Below are positions 57,101 to 64,000 of a DNA stretch of 64,000 bases, piece by piece (within the stretch, counting starts at the first letter, position 1; each line of letters begins with the position of its first letter). The stretch is from Euwallacea fornicatus (lineage: Eukaryota; Arthropoda; Insecta; Coleoptera; Curculionidae): positions 1,550,001 to 1,614,000 of the forward strand of contig NC_089553.1 in assembly GCF_040115645.1 (NCBI RefSeq), read 5' to 3'. The position numbers and the translations under genes were made by a program. Below the pieces are notes generated by a model. The model saw only the letters and a list, made by a program, of their open reading frames with translations, was not told the origin of the DNA and ran no database searches.

Positions 57101-57855
57101 AAATTATGTTCATTTTTTTTAGTCCATCTGGTACCAGAATCTCTGTTATATCCAAGTGAGCTTAGCTTCATCGCCAATCATCCGTTCATCTATGCCATTA
57201 AGACGGAGAATGTCGTTTTATTAGCTGGACGAATTGATACATTTTAAGCACGATTTATATTATGTATAGAAACCCGTTTAGTTTTTAACTCTTAATCCTA
57301 TTTGCGTACGTATATGAGTATATGGCATAGAACAACATAACATAAAATGATATAAAAGAACTGATTGTTTTTTATTTTAATACATAAAACTCTAATTTTA
57401 TCTTTGATTGTGCATGATATGTTTATTTCAGTCGGAATAGGACTAACGGCCGCGCTATTACCTGCACCTGCTAAAGGATTCTTAGTGGATCACCCCTTCA
57501 TTTACTACATCAAATTTCAGGATGTTTTGCTGTTTTCTGGAAGGATTTCGCAATTTTAACTGTGCCATAACGTGTTGCTAATTAAATATATTTAATGAAT
57601 ATGAGTTTTTTTTCAATCATTTTCTACCCACATTTGTGCTGAACGTTGTTAGGGAATTATACCGGATCTAACCTGAACTAACCCAGCTCAAACGTTTATT
57701 GCAGTGTTAATAGTTTTTTTTTGTTTTTAGTAACTGCGGTATTTACGAGTGGATTCCTTCTACAAGAAATCACACACTTTGTCGCCAATCACCCATATAT
57801 TTATTTTATACGGATAAATGAAGTAATATTGTTTTTGGGGAGATGGATGATTTAA
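45176..57855 (+). CDS. Serpin with alternative reactive-loop 3' exons
   Basis: Constant exons: 45176-45298, 52528-52688, 52738-52894, 52945-53077, 53126-53460, 53514-53652, followed by one of several 3' exons (separate entries). With any intact end the protein is 388-391 aa, the normal serpin length. Seen: a signal peptide (1-18), NFIFSPFSIEVIMALTAAGA, NALHFKG with TWEHEF (breach region), LPYHGSNITMTIVLP, and the hinge GTEAAAATA at 341-349, whose small residues predict an inhibitory serpin. Serpins trap serine proteases through the reactive loop; in insects they control immune cascades. The hinge exon ends in phase 1 exactly where the loop-specific part begins. The 7.2 kb first intron contains a whole yellow-family gene in reverse. 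Joining of exon 1 to exon 2 rests on phase 0 at both sides and continuous serpin sequence (ARLYN to EILKDKPNENF). Confidence 0.93.
45546..49006 (-). CDS. Yellow / major royal jelly protein family member, nested in the serpin intron
   Basis: Six exons on the minus strand: 49006-48772, 48723-48581, 48533-48224, 46407-46195, 46058-45886, 45830-45546; 452 aa. Seen: signal peptide (1-19), FEWNILDFQYPDA near the N-terminus, GIEVWKDKVFVTVPRWREGIPATL, CDRLWVLDTGTFG, a middle FVIDNMNFQWGTEGIFGLSLTP and the end VDRNKYLWVISDRMP, all hallmarks of the yellow family. Members are secreted proteins; some act in melanin and cuticle formation. Which yellow paralog is uncertain. Odd: intron 5 needs a GC-AG junction (AAG/GC at 45886/45885); both flanking phases are 0 and the conserved FPADIK-VDRNK join is restored. 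Intron 3 (1.8 kb) contains repeats. Polyadenylation signals on the minus strand at about 45489-45480. Confidence 0.92.
46590..47130. repeat. Degenerate repeated motif cluster in yellow intron 3
   Basis: Several diverged copies of a motif resembling TTTAYAYRTGCRTG followed by A-T-T-A/GAGT and a GCGCCA-like block occur at about 46640-46675, 46690-46730, 46975-47010 and, inverted or more diverged, near 47090-47125. The spaced, related motifs suggest the ends of a non-autonomous transposon. Not resolved further. Confidence 0.35.
49007..49679. other. Yellow-gene upstream region within the serpin intron
   Basis: No coding sequence. By position it holds the promoter of the minus-strand yellow-family gene. 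No TATA box was clearly recognised. Confidence 0.35.
49680..50650 (-). pseudogene. Broken LINE (jockey/R1-like) fragment with RNase H region
   Basis: Minus-strand fragments in several frames: IAPLRAERRSAGE then WSLLVDDLLVIPALK (50650-50540, reverse transcriptase region after the palm motif), then HNRVMMIWIPGYLVLEGTEVH (about 50240-50170, the RNase H segment usually reading WVPGHxGIxGNE), then KMGIPENPKCSLYLEEEEE (about 49960-49900, the zinc-knuckle-like tail). Many stops and frameshifts; old copy. Confidence 0.6.
51550..51800 (-). pseudogene. DDE transposase remnant
   Basis: Minus strand reads RTARLPDLNFCDFFL, then after a frameshift SVMHRARHRHVLK-like and QWRKTF segments. It corresponds to the last catalytic block and C-terminus of the mariner-related transposase family, of which another C-terminal fragment lies at 18960-19151. 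Degenerate. Confidence 0.4.
51988..52256. mobile_element. 269 bp MITE
   Basis: Perfect short inverted ends CAGGGTGGCCCA / TGGGCCACCCTG, flanked by TA at 51986-51987 and 52257-52258. An internal CAGGGTGGCAGCC at 52135 repeats the end motif. No coding capacity. Mariner-type non-autonomous element in the serpin intron. Confidence 0.88.
53743..53780 (+). other. Possible truncated alternative 3' exon of the serpin
   Basis: Behind an acceptor (AAATTTAG) and in the required phase the sequence reads EPEMSRITPIKY and stops. It contains AATAAA at 53768-53773. It lacks the conserved F-x-x-DHPF block and last strand, so a protein ending here could not be a normal inhibitor. Either a short decoy isoform with its own polyadenylation site or a chance acceptor. 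Confidence 0.25.
53816..53848 (+). other. Possible 33 nt cassette exon in the serpin reactive-loop region
   Basis: Flanked by AG (TAATGTAG) and a good donor (GGTAAGTAG). Length is a multiple of three, and both ends are phase 1, the same phase as the hinge exon and every loop exon, so inclusion would add AKVTALSTFIS and keep the frame. Could instead be a relic of a lost loop exon. Confidence 0.3.
53921..54039 (+). CDS. Serpin alternative 3' exon 1
   Basis: Acceptor TTTTTGGTTTTAG; enters in phase 1 and ends at TAA. Encodes the reactive loop VVISRKSAVIGARLM, then FRADHPFLFFV and the final strand VILFTGKVN. The basic Arg-Lys pair at the fifth and sixth loop residues suggests a trypsin-like target if the cleavage site is there. 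Completed protein 388 aa. Confidence 0.85.
54040..55686. other. Serpin intron with repeat debris
   Basis: No further loop exon was found here: the F-x-x-[DN]HPF block is not seen in any frame. Two similar stretches, around 54418-54440 and 55070-55090 (CCGGTGTTGACT shared), hint at a duplicated repeat end. A copia-like fragment lies at 55170-55325. Confidence 0.4.
55170..55325 (-). pseudogene. Copia-type retrotransposon fragment (RNase H region)
   Basis: Minus strand reads LRYHKDKNPLAGYADADWV, then a deletion, then KSYAYVREGFVFKFQGGANA-like sequence. This is the RNase H stretch that in copia elements reads L-x-G-Y-x-D-A-D-W-A with the later S-G-Y-V-F. Short and internally deleted. Confidence 0.65.
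55687..55778 (+). pseudogene. Damaged alternative 3' exon of the serpin
   Basis: Acceptor TCAATTCACACAG, phase 1 entry. Encodes VPFSFPSSPTGRFVADHGFLYYVKLGG, broken here as VPFSFPSSPTG then RFVADHGFLYYVKLGG, then ISG and a premature TAA at 55776. The usual final strand (FSGRR) is found just after, one frame off, past a run of seven G, so a small indel in the G run probably broke the exon. Its loop is also shorter than in the other exons. The LINE 3' end begins within about 20 bases of this point. Confidence 0.6.
55796..56557 (-). pseudogene. LINE (jockey-like) 3' end inserted in the serpin 3' exon array
   Basis: Minus strand. The frame 56557-56243 encodes the tail after the reverse transcriptase: IQPHLTYAPTACSYAAK, LQTLKAVENIALRTALNAP, YVSNQVIKRDLKYKTMMDVI. 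It is followed on that strand by a GC-richer 3' UTR ending with a block typical of these elements (GGGGATTTTTAGTGGGTGAA) near 55830. The element is 5' truncated. GC content and lack of splice features set it apart from its surroundings. Confidence 0.75.
56818..56942 (+). CDS. Serpin alternative 3' exon 3
   Basis: Acceptor TGCGTTTCTTTCAG, phase 1 entry, stop TAA. Encodes the loop VFTEYRISDARIPKR, then FVADRPFKFFL and the last strand IVLFAGRILGI. Arg at loop position six, followed by Ile-Ser, is a plausible cleavage residue for a trypsin-like protease. Protein 390 aa. Confidence 0.88.
57123..57247 (+). CDS. Serpin alternative 3' exon 4
   Basis: Acceptor CATTTTTTTTAG, phase 1 entry, stop TAA. 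Encodes the loop VHLVPESLLYPSELS, then FIANHPFIYAI and the last strand VVLLAGRIDTF. The loop is non-basic (Glu-Ser-Leu-Leu at the likely cleavage region), unlike exons 1 and 3. Protein 390 aa. Confidence 0.88.
57432..57559 (+). CDS. Serpin alternative 3' exon 5
   Basis: Acceptor ATGTTTATTTCAG, phase 1 entry, stop TAA. Encodes the loop VGIGLTAALLPAPAKG, then FLVDHPFIYYI and the last strand VLLFSGRISQF. One residue longer in the loop; hydrophobic Ala-Leu-Leu at the likely cleavage region suggests a chymotrypsin- or elastase-like target. Protein 391 aa. Confidence 0.88.
57731..57855 (+). CDS. Serpin alternative 3' exon 6
   Basis: Acceptor TTTTTTTTGTTTTTAG, phase 1 entry, stop TAA. Encodes the loop VTAVFTSGFLLQEITH, then FVANHPYIYFI and the last strand VILFLGRWMI. 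Gly-Phe-Leu-Leu in the loop points to a hydrophobic cleavage residue. An AATTAAAAT stretch follows at about 57875; no canonical AATAAA seen close by. Protein 390 aa. Confidence 0.87.
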
Positions 57856-58393
57856 ACTAACTATATTATTTAATTAAAATATCCTCTGATGCCAAAGTAT
57901 TGCTCGCTATATTATGACTGGTAGCATTCCCATAATAATAGCCGCGTGCCATGTTGGTCTGTAGCGTCCTGTCCGATCATCAAAGTGCGGCGACTCAGGT
58001 CGTGGTTAGGAAAACAGACGGGGGTGACCGCAGTTAAGGCGACCCACCCTCTCTGCATTATCACAGAATCGACCCTTGGCGAAAACACATACATGTCAGA
58101 GAGAGTCTCCGATCAAAAAAAGGTTAAAACAGAGAACAACAGCAGACACCGACAAAATGGGTAGTCTCCTCCGACTTTGGCAAACACATCTCTTAGGATC
58201 AGTTCTCCTCCGGGAGTCGGAGGGGAGGAGAATGATGATTCCTTCAATTTCGCCTATTCACTTCGAATACTCACTAAAACTCACTGTAGGCAACTCGATG
58301 AATCCCAAACAACAACAATGAGAAGTGTCGTAAAGGGTATTGTTCTCGTAATAAAACGTCCCCCAATATAAATACTTACTACATTTCCCCCCC

Positions 58394-58432
58394 TCCTCTC
58401 TCTCTCTCTCTCACTCTCTCTCTCTCTCTCTA
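58394..58432 (+). repeat. TC/CT microsatellite
   Basis: About 39 bases of CT dinucleotides with one interruption (TCACTC). Confidence 0.9.
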
Positions 58433-58784
58433 CTGTGATTATTTTTAATATTACAATAGTTACATATTAAATTTACATTTAAATAAGCCATAATTGAATC
58501 AGGGTCTTCTTAAAAACATAGAAGAAAAGAATAGAGCACCGATTCAGCTAAATAATACCACAACCATTATAAAAACTGCAACACCTATAACAGTAATTAT
58601 ACAATTAACGCATCAAATTCCACCAAAATTGATATTACGTATTTAGTTGTAGCAGTAATAGTAGTAGTAGAACTAGTACAATTCATTAGGTTTTACATGC
58701 ATGTAATACATGTAATGCAACGTATTGCAACGTGTTTTTTCAACAAGTCAATTATTCGCATAACTATGGCTCATGCATAACGTC

Positions 58785-59019
58785 GCAATGTTGATGTACT
58801 TCCTTGGCCTCCACGCTTTCCTGATCTTTTCCTTATAGAACAAGTATAAGACATGACAGGAAAAAGAGTTATACTACTCTGGAGGATCTAGGTATTCTGG
58901 CAGAGTTACGAAATAAAAAAACACTTGCTTGGGATACATTACCTCAAGAGGACGTCGACCATTTGCTTAAAAGCATGCCCACACAAGTTTCTGGGGATGT
59001 AGATTTACAACGTAATTAA
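58785..59019 (+). pseudogene. Tc1-type transposase C-terminal remnant
   Basis: Plus strand reads VDVLPWPPRFPDLFLIEQV (usual form PWPARSPDLSPIEHVW), then a stop, then in another frame KKTLAWDTLPQEDVDHLLKS and M-P at the end, the typical Tc1 C-terminus. Broken; inverted ends not located. Confidence 0.65.
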
Positions 59020-60796
59020 ACACATTATTCGAAATTGAAAGACTTCTAGGACTTTCATTTACTCGTAAGTTATATCATTTATTTTATATAGTGTTGTCAA
59101 TGTATTTGCAAAGTTTCAATGAAATACGCGCATTACTTCCAAGTGTTGCAATTTTTATAAATAGTATAAACGTGTCTTATAAGGAAGTTGCTTATTTTCA
59201 TCCTGCAAGATTTCAAATTGATCTTTTTTCTTCTAATTAGAAAGAGATTTCATAGTTTTTCATTCACCAGCTATAAGTTGCTACAAGGATTTTTAGTAAC
59301 AATAAATTAATTTTAAGCATCTGTCCAAGGTGAGCTTACAGGTGGGTTTACCTACGCCCTATCAAGACACAAAAAATTGATTTAATTTTGGTATCGGCGC
59401 TGACAAATTCAATATTTTTACAAACTTTGATGCTCTGAACTAATCTGAATTCCTCTACATTAAAAAAAGTATTATGCCAAAAATGCGCATCTCTAACCGT
59501 TTTCTAGAGAATTTTAATAAAGTTTTTCGATGCACTGCCAAGAATATATGAATACCGTCAATTCGTTAGCGTTAACACTGCGGACCGAAGTAGTAATCTT
59601 CGTCGGAGTACTTGAAGGTCCAGAGCATATATTTGAGTGGTTCAGGACTATCTCTATATGTATCTCTGAAGCGACGGCAAACGGCAATATCTCGGCAAGC
59701 GATCGACTTCTAAACCTCAGCCGCAAGAAAAGCTGTTTTCATACCTGCTCAAAATTTCTTGCCAAGGGGTCTTCGACCCAGGATTAATTTCTGCAATTTA
59801 TTACTTCAAAAAAAATATAACACGACCCTTTATTATTTAATAAAAATATTGTTAACCGACGGGATAATATTTACAAGAAACAAAAATTTAATTGGAAAAA
59901 TAGTCACCTTTGCTAATCGTCAGATTATCGTTTAATAAGAGAATATCACTTTTGAAATGAATGAATTTTAAATTAATGTGTGGTATTTTGAGACCAGGCC
60001 AGTTTCAGGCAAAACTCAACGAGGACGGTGCTGTAACTTCTTGAGAAATGACTTACCAGTAATTTTGGAAAAAGTTCCTTTGGCCTAACAACAAACCAAG
60101 AGGATGTTCTATTTCATTCTAAGGAACTTCTTGAGTAGGAATTTTCCACATCGATGTTTTGATAAGAGTGAGGTACATGTGTGGCCAGCACGAAACCCCG
60201 ATTAAAATCAACTAGATTTTTTTTTAGAGCTATTGGGATACAAACGAGTACATATCAGCGCAAAGGAATTATGCGGTAATAGTAAGAAGATTAAATAATC
60301 AGAAACAACAATCAAACCCTCTGCAGGATGCGATGAAATTTTGATTAAAGATTTGGAAACCGAATTGGTTTAGGCATTTGGAAAATTAACTTTGGTTAAA
60401 TTTTTGTAAATTTATATGATACTTAGGGGTGTCAAAATTTAAAAAAATATTCAAGTTATCGGCACTGGTAAAAAATGATTTGAATTTTTGTATAATGGTA
60501 AGCCGCACACGAAATCACTTATCAGCCAGTCTGAAACGGATATTATAATGAATTTATCGTACCTAAAACCTCCCTAGGAGCAATTTCAAGTCTCTAAATC
60601 AAAAACTGTTGTTTCTTATTCCCAATTTTTAAAATTAGAAAAATTACTTTAAATCCTGTAGAAAGAAAACGGGCAACTTTTTCATAAGACAAATTTAGGT
60701 AAATTGCTCAATTTTTTATCTCCTAGCACCCAATAGTCATTTGTACCATTGTTTAGGTGACACCCTGCATTAACATCAATATTAAATTTCTCCTGG

Positions 60797-61397
60797 TTAC
60801 ACCACAGCAATTTGTGACTCTGCAATCTCATCTTTGAGCCATATTTGATAAGCCCCATAAACGCAAAACCACAAGAAACAGAGGCCAGCTGCAACAATAA
60901 TTTCTCTACAAATCTTCAAAAACCTCAAAAAATGTGCCATGAACTTACCAAAAACAATGAATATTATCAAAAAGGTAAAATCTTTATGGGTGTCGCTCTC
61001 AATATGGATGGTGGCTGCGAACAAGCTCAGAAAGATGAGAAGGGCGTAGAGAAATGCGTATTTTTGATCTCTCTGTGGATTATTGTCGTCAAAAAATTGG
61101 ATTAGTGACGGTAGAAGTTACCTTTAATACGGAGACTAGGAGGAGGACGCTCAGGATTAAGTTGCAGGCTGCGAATCCCATGGAGAGTTTGAAAAATCCC
61201 ACCTGGAAGTCTTCATGGTCGATGTTTTTGAGCTTCAGACAGCAGATTACTATGCCTGAGACACCGAAGAGCTGCAATTTATTGTAAAATTGTTTAATAA
61301 TTTGTGAGCCAGTTACGAAAAATCTTACGAAATTTGCCACCATAACAAAAAACCATCCCACGGTGAGCTTCGTGTTGTAAAATTTGATCTCCGACAT
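60797..61397 (-). CDS. Small four-helix membrane protein, unknown
   Basis: Three exons on the minus strand: 61397-61122, 61072-60949, 60888-60797; 163 aa; introns 49 and 60 nt with matching phase. Seen: four hydrophobic segments, about residues 10-30 (LTVGWFFVMVANFVRFFV), 67-88 (LSMGFAACNLILSVLLLVSVL), 97-114 (YAFLYALLIFLSLFAATI) and 122-147 (FTFLIIFIVFAGLCFLWFCVYGAYQI), with short loops and an acidic tail. No signature lets me name a family; the layout resembles insect four-pass proteins of the MARVEL or DUF type. The start is the first ATG, 22 residues before the first helix ends; the upstream ORF is closed. Confidence 0.7.
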
Positions 61398-63017
61398 GGT
61401 CTTCTACGTTATTGTTGAGCCATTTGGGAAGTTTTTTTGTAAGTTTCCTCGCCTATTGTTAATTGTTTGAAACTCCCATGCCAAATAGTTCGTTTCAATT
61501 AACTCATTTCAATATCATTAACAATTAGCCTTAGAAAATTAATTACCGTCTTTTTACACTTTTTATCGAGAATTTAATTAGTGGTTTTAACAGAAAATCT
61601 GCAGGTAAAATAACACTTGTTCTGTATCCCGACCCTTGATGCGCAATGATCCAGCATTCGCAGGAGACGAATAAGGAGGCAGGACGACTGGAAGGCGCCA
61701 GAAAATATGGATGTTTGGAATTCGGGCTGCACGCGAAAATTTGGTTTAGCGTGCTGCGTTTACTTCACAAATTGCAGAACTTAAAACTTTGTTACAAGAT
61801 TTTTATTTGTGAATAATTTACTTTAGGAGCGCTCAAACAATTCATTCATTCATAGAAAAATAATTGTGGAGGTTAATTTGCAAGGAGCGATAATATTACA
61901 AATTCAAATATCTTCCTGATCGCCATTTAATGGATTTGTTATTGCTATTAATTATGAAAATGTATAAGAAAATGGCATCCTAACGCGAAGGACTTGCCTG
62001 CGACATTCCCATATTAGTTTCAAGACTAGTGAACGTCCTTGATCTATTATCAGGACTGCAATTTGAGTGTCCCAGAATCAATTAGAAAGTAAAATTTGAC
62101 AAATCTCCTCCTGACGAGAGATTCTTGAATAACGAAGGGATTTGATCCCAAACATCTGAGTATGACCTGTCCTGAACTAATCAGCGCTAACCAGCTTTGG
62201 CGGTAATCTCAACTCCTGAAAACAGAGGGGCGGAGAGGCACTTTTTTTTACCAATGTCCCCATGACATTCTTTGCCTAGAATAGTAAAGAAAAAAACAGA
62301 TAGTCTTTCTGGCTTTCAATTTTATTGTTCAGAGCCAACCGCCTGCAAGAAAGGCAGTCAAAGAAGGAAAAAGTATTCAGTATAGAAAAACGGGGAACCG
62401 GCCCCCTTTCGGTGGAGGAACTTCAAACCAACACCGGGGAAACGCCACGGATTCGCACTTAGACTCTTGAAAGAGTAAAGTAAGGGTTAAAAAGAGGGCG
62501 AATTTTCCTGATAAAGGCCAGTCCAGGCCTGTTGCCATAGCAGACTAAATAGTGATAGTCCCGCTTAACTTTGTTATCTGAAGCTAGAAAATCTTTGCCA
62601 AGGTGACCATAGCAGTTGAAGAAATTTGTGGAATCAGTGGCGGTCACATCCAAGAAATTGCGTTTAGCGTTTTTGTGCATAAATGAGTTTGAGGTGATCT
62701 CCAATATTATAAATTGAAAAATCTTCCTGATGACTATTTATTAAATATATTATTGCTATTAATTATGAATATGTACAAGAAAGGGGTCTTCGAAGGCAAA
62801 GGACGCGGTGTTGCCTACACCGTTAGTGCATATTGTTACACCGAGTTTTTATAGTAGCTCTAAACTCTGTTTGCGCCGACGTTCACCCTTTATAAACACC
62901 TAACCTCGTGTTATTTACAGTTCTTCATATAACCTCAAATTATGCTATGTGAGAAGAATCGAAGAAGGAAAAGGTTTCTTCATCTTCTTGCATTAAAAGC
63001 ACATAAACTGAACAACA
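61398..63017. other. Divergent intergenic region
   Basis: 1.6 kb between two start codons on opposite strands. The open frame 62459-62704 has no recognised domain. A diverged direct repeat occupies parts of it (separate entry). Confidence 0.4.
61867..62815 (+). repeat. Diverged direct repeat, about 820 bp apart
   Basis: Copy 1 at about 61867-62010 and copy 2 at about 62688-62815 share GAGGT, AATATTA, ATCTTCCTGAT, TTATTGCTATTAATTATGAA, ATGTA-AAGAAA and GAAGGA-TTGCC blocks in the same order. Probably two copies of a dispersed repeat. Confidence 0.65.
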
Positions 63018-63844
63018 ATGAACAAAAAAAGGAAATTAAAAACCTCAAAAAGTGATGAATTTGAATTTGATCCAATACCCAAACATCTCGTAACAGCACA
63101 TCTTAAAAACCAAGAGAAACGTTTGATTATAATTCTAGAAGATGCCCAACTTGAAACCGTTAAGGTAAAAGATTCGCAACCGGCATATTAAATTGATCTT
63201 CTTCATTTTTTATTGCAGATAGGAAACAAATTTGAGCTTCTAAACTGTGAGGATCATGCACATATTTTAAAAAACAATAATCGGGATATAGGTTCTTGCC
63301 GACCAGATATTACACACCAGTCTTTACTCATGTTATTAGATAGCCCTCTTAACCGAGCTGGCTTGCTCCAAGTTTATCTTCACACTAGCAATAATGTTCT
63401 TATTGAAATCAATCCACAAACGAGGATACCAAGGACCTTCAAGAGATTTGCTGGACTTATGGGTAGAGGGCATATTTCATATAATGAGGATTTTATTTTA
63501 CTAGAGCCATTTTGTTTTTAGTTCAGCTACTCCATAAATTTTCAATAAGAGCTGAAAGTGGTCCCAAACTTCTAAAAGTGATAAAGAATCCAATTACCAA
63601 CCATCTTCCAGTTGGAGTGAGAAAAATTGCAATGTCCTTTTCAGCTAAAATAGTGAAAAATTGTCGGGAACTAGTGCCAACTACTGAAGACCCCATAGTT
63701 GTTGTAGTTGGGGCCATGGCAAGAGGCAATTTGAATGTAGATTACGTGGAAGATACCATGTCCATAAGCAATTATCCATTATCAGCAGCTCTTACATGTA
63801 CAAAGTTGTGTTCAGCTTTTGAGGAAGTTTGGGGTATAATTTAG
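63018..63844 (+). CDS. Emg1: EMG1/NEP1, rRNA pseudouridine N1-methyltransferase
   Basis: Three exons: 63018-63164, 63219-63462, 63522-63844; 237 aa (human EMG1 244). Seen: RLIIILEDAQLETVK at the start of the SPOUT fold, LLNCEDHAHILKNNNRD, RPDITHQSLLMLLDSPLNRAG, VLIEINPQTRIPRTF, the segment FSIRAESGPKLLKVIKNP, and in the cofactor loop VVVVGAMARGNL followed by ISNYPLSAALTCTKLC. These are diagnostic for the EMG1 family, which methylates a hypermodified pseudouridine in 18S rRNA and is needed for small-subunit assembly in the nucleolus. The start ATG precedes a Lys-rich tail. AATAAA motifs at 63876 and about 63889 follow the stop. Confidence 0.95.
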
Positions 63845-64000
63845 GATTATATTTATTTTTTATTTCTGACTTAATAATAAATATTTTAATAAAAGTGATA
63901 ATACTAGAAGGTGCTATTCTTTTCAAGTTCAACAATTGGATTGTTTATTACATCTTTAAACAGCATTTTTACATGGATTTCCACAATCAAACTTCCTTTT
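63845..64000. other. EMG1 3' UTR and window end
   Basis: Two AATAAA signals (63876-63881 and near 63889) lie within 50 bases of the stop. Nothing else seen. Confidence 0.5.

Larger units (their letters stand above)
57856..60796. other. Serpin 3' flank and 2.9 kb intergenic DNA
   Basis: Holds a TC microsatellite and a transposase remnant (separate entries). Overlapping open frames on both strands at 57912-58371 and 59514-59787 show no domain I recognise and may be repeat-derived. No further serpin loop exon was found in this stretch. Confidence 0.4.

Noticed and set aside
59514..59787. Overlapping frames on both strands
   Set aside because: Neither strand shows a domain; open frames on both strands suggest chance or an unidentified repeat.

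Overview
The window reads as nuclear DNA of an insect, most likely a beetle (Coleoptera). It is AT-rich. Genes are split by many GT-AG introns, a good number only 48-60 nt long. The gene set fits an insect: a juvenile hormone acid methyltransferase, a yellow/royal-jelly family gene, an NPC2-like secreted protein and a serpin with alternative ends. Mariner/Tc1-type transposons with TA target duplications are abundant. I cannot name the species. No rRNA, tRNA or CRISPR was seen.

Layout, left to right: NPC2-like gene (+, 1466-2073); STYX-type phosphatase-like gene (-, 3137-4275), head to head with a TRUB2-type pseudouridine synthase homolog (+, 4841-6669); a divergent gamma-glutamyltransferase (-, 6781-8624) whose 3' end overlaps that of TRUB2; bestrophin (+, 11786-15800); an ankyrin-DHHC palmitoyltransferase of the Hip14 type (-, 17433-19931); about 6 kb of repeat-bearing intergenic DNA; JHAMT-like gene (+, 26206-27163); a 5.6 kb block of nested Tc1/mariner elements (27703-33268); TMEM62 (-, 35965-38687); PIG-B (+, 39669-41558); a long-inverted-repeat element (42631-43980); a serpin gene (+, 45176-57855) whose 7.2 kb first coding intron holds a complete yellow-family gene on the other strand (45546-49006); a small four-helix membrane protein (-, 60797-61397); and EMG1/NEP1 (+, 63018-63844). 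Coding models were assembled by hand from splice sites, reading-frame phase and similarity to families I remember; no alignment was run.

The most interesting locus is the serpin. Six constant coding exons end in the hinge of the reactive centre loop (residues GTEAAAATA) in phase 1. They are followed by a row of separate 3' exons. Five of these are intact (53921, 56818, 57123, 57432, 57731) and one is damaged (55687). Each starts in the same phase behind an acceptor, and each intact one encodes a different reactive loop, the conserved F-x-x-[DN]-x-P-[FY] block, a final strand and its own stop. This is the architecture of mutually exclusive C-terminal exons that lets one serpin gene make several inhibitors with different protease targets. 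Transposon debris (a copia-like fragment and a LINE 3' end) sits inside the exon array, and the LINE end abuts the damaged exon.

Other points: several enzyme-family members show altered key residues (STYX-like with Cys kept but His replaced; TRUB2 homolog lacking the catalytic Asp; GGT with the nucleophile Thr kept but substrate residues lost). One yellow-gene intron needs a GC-AG junction. Two elements with long terminal inverted repeats look like foldback-type non-autonomous transposons.
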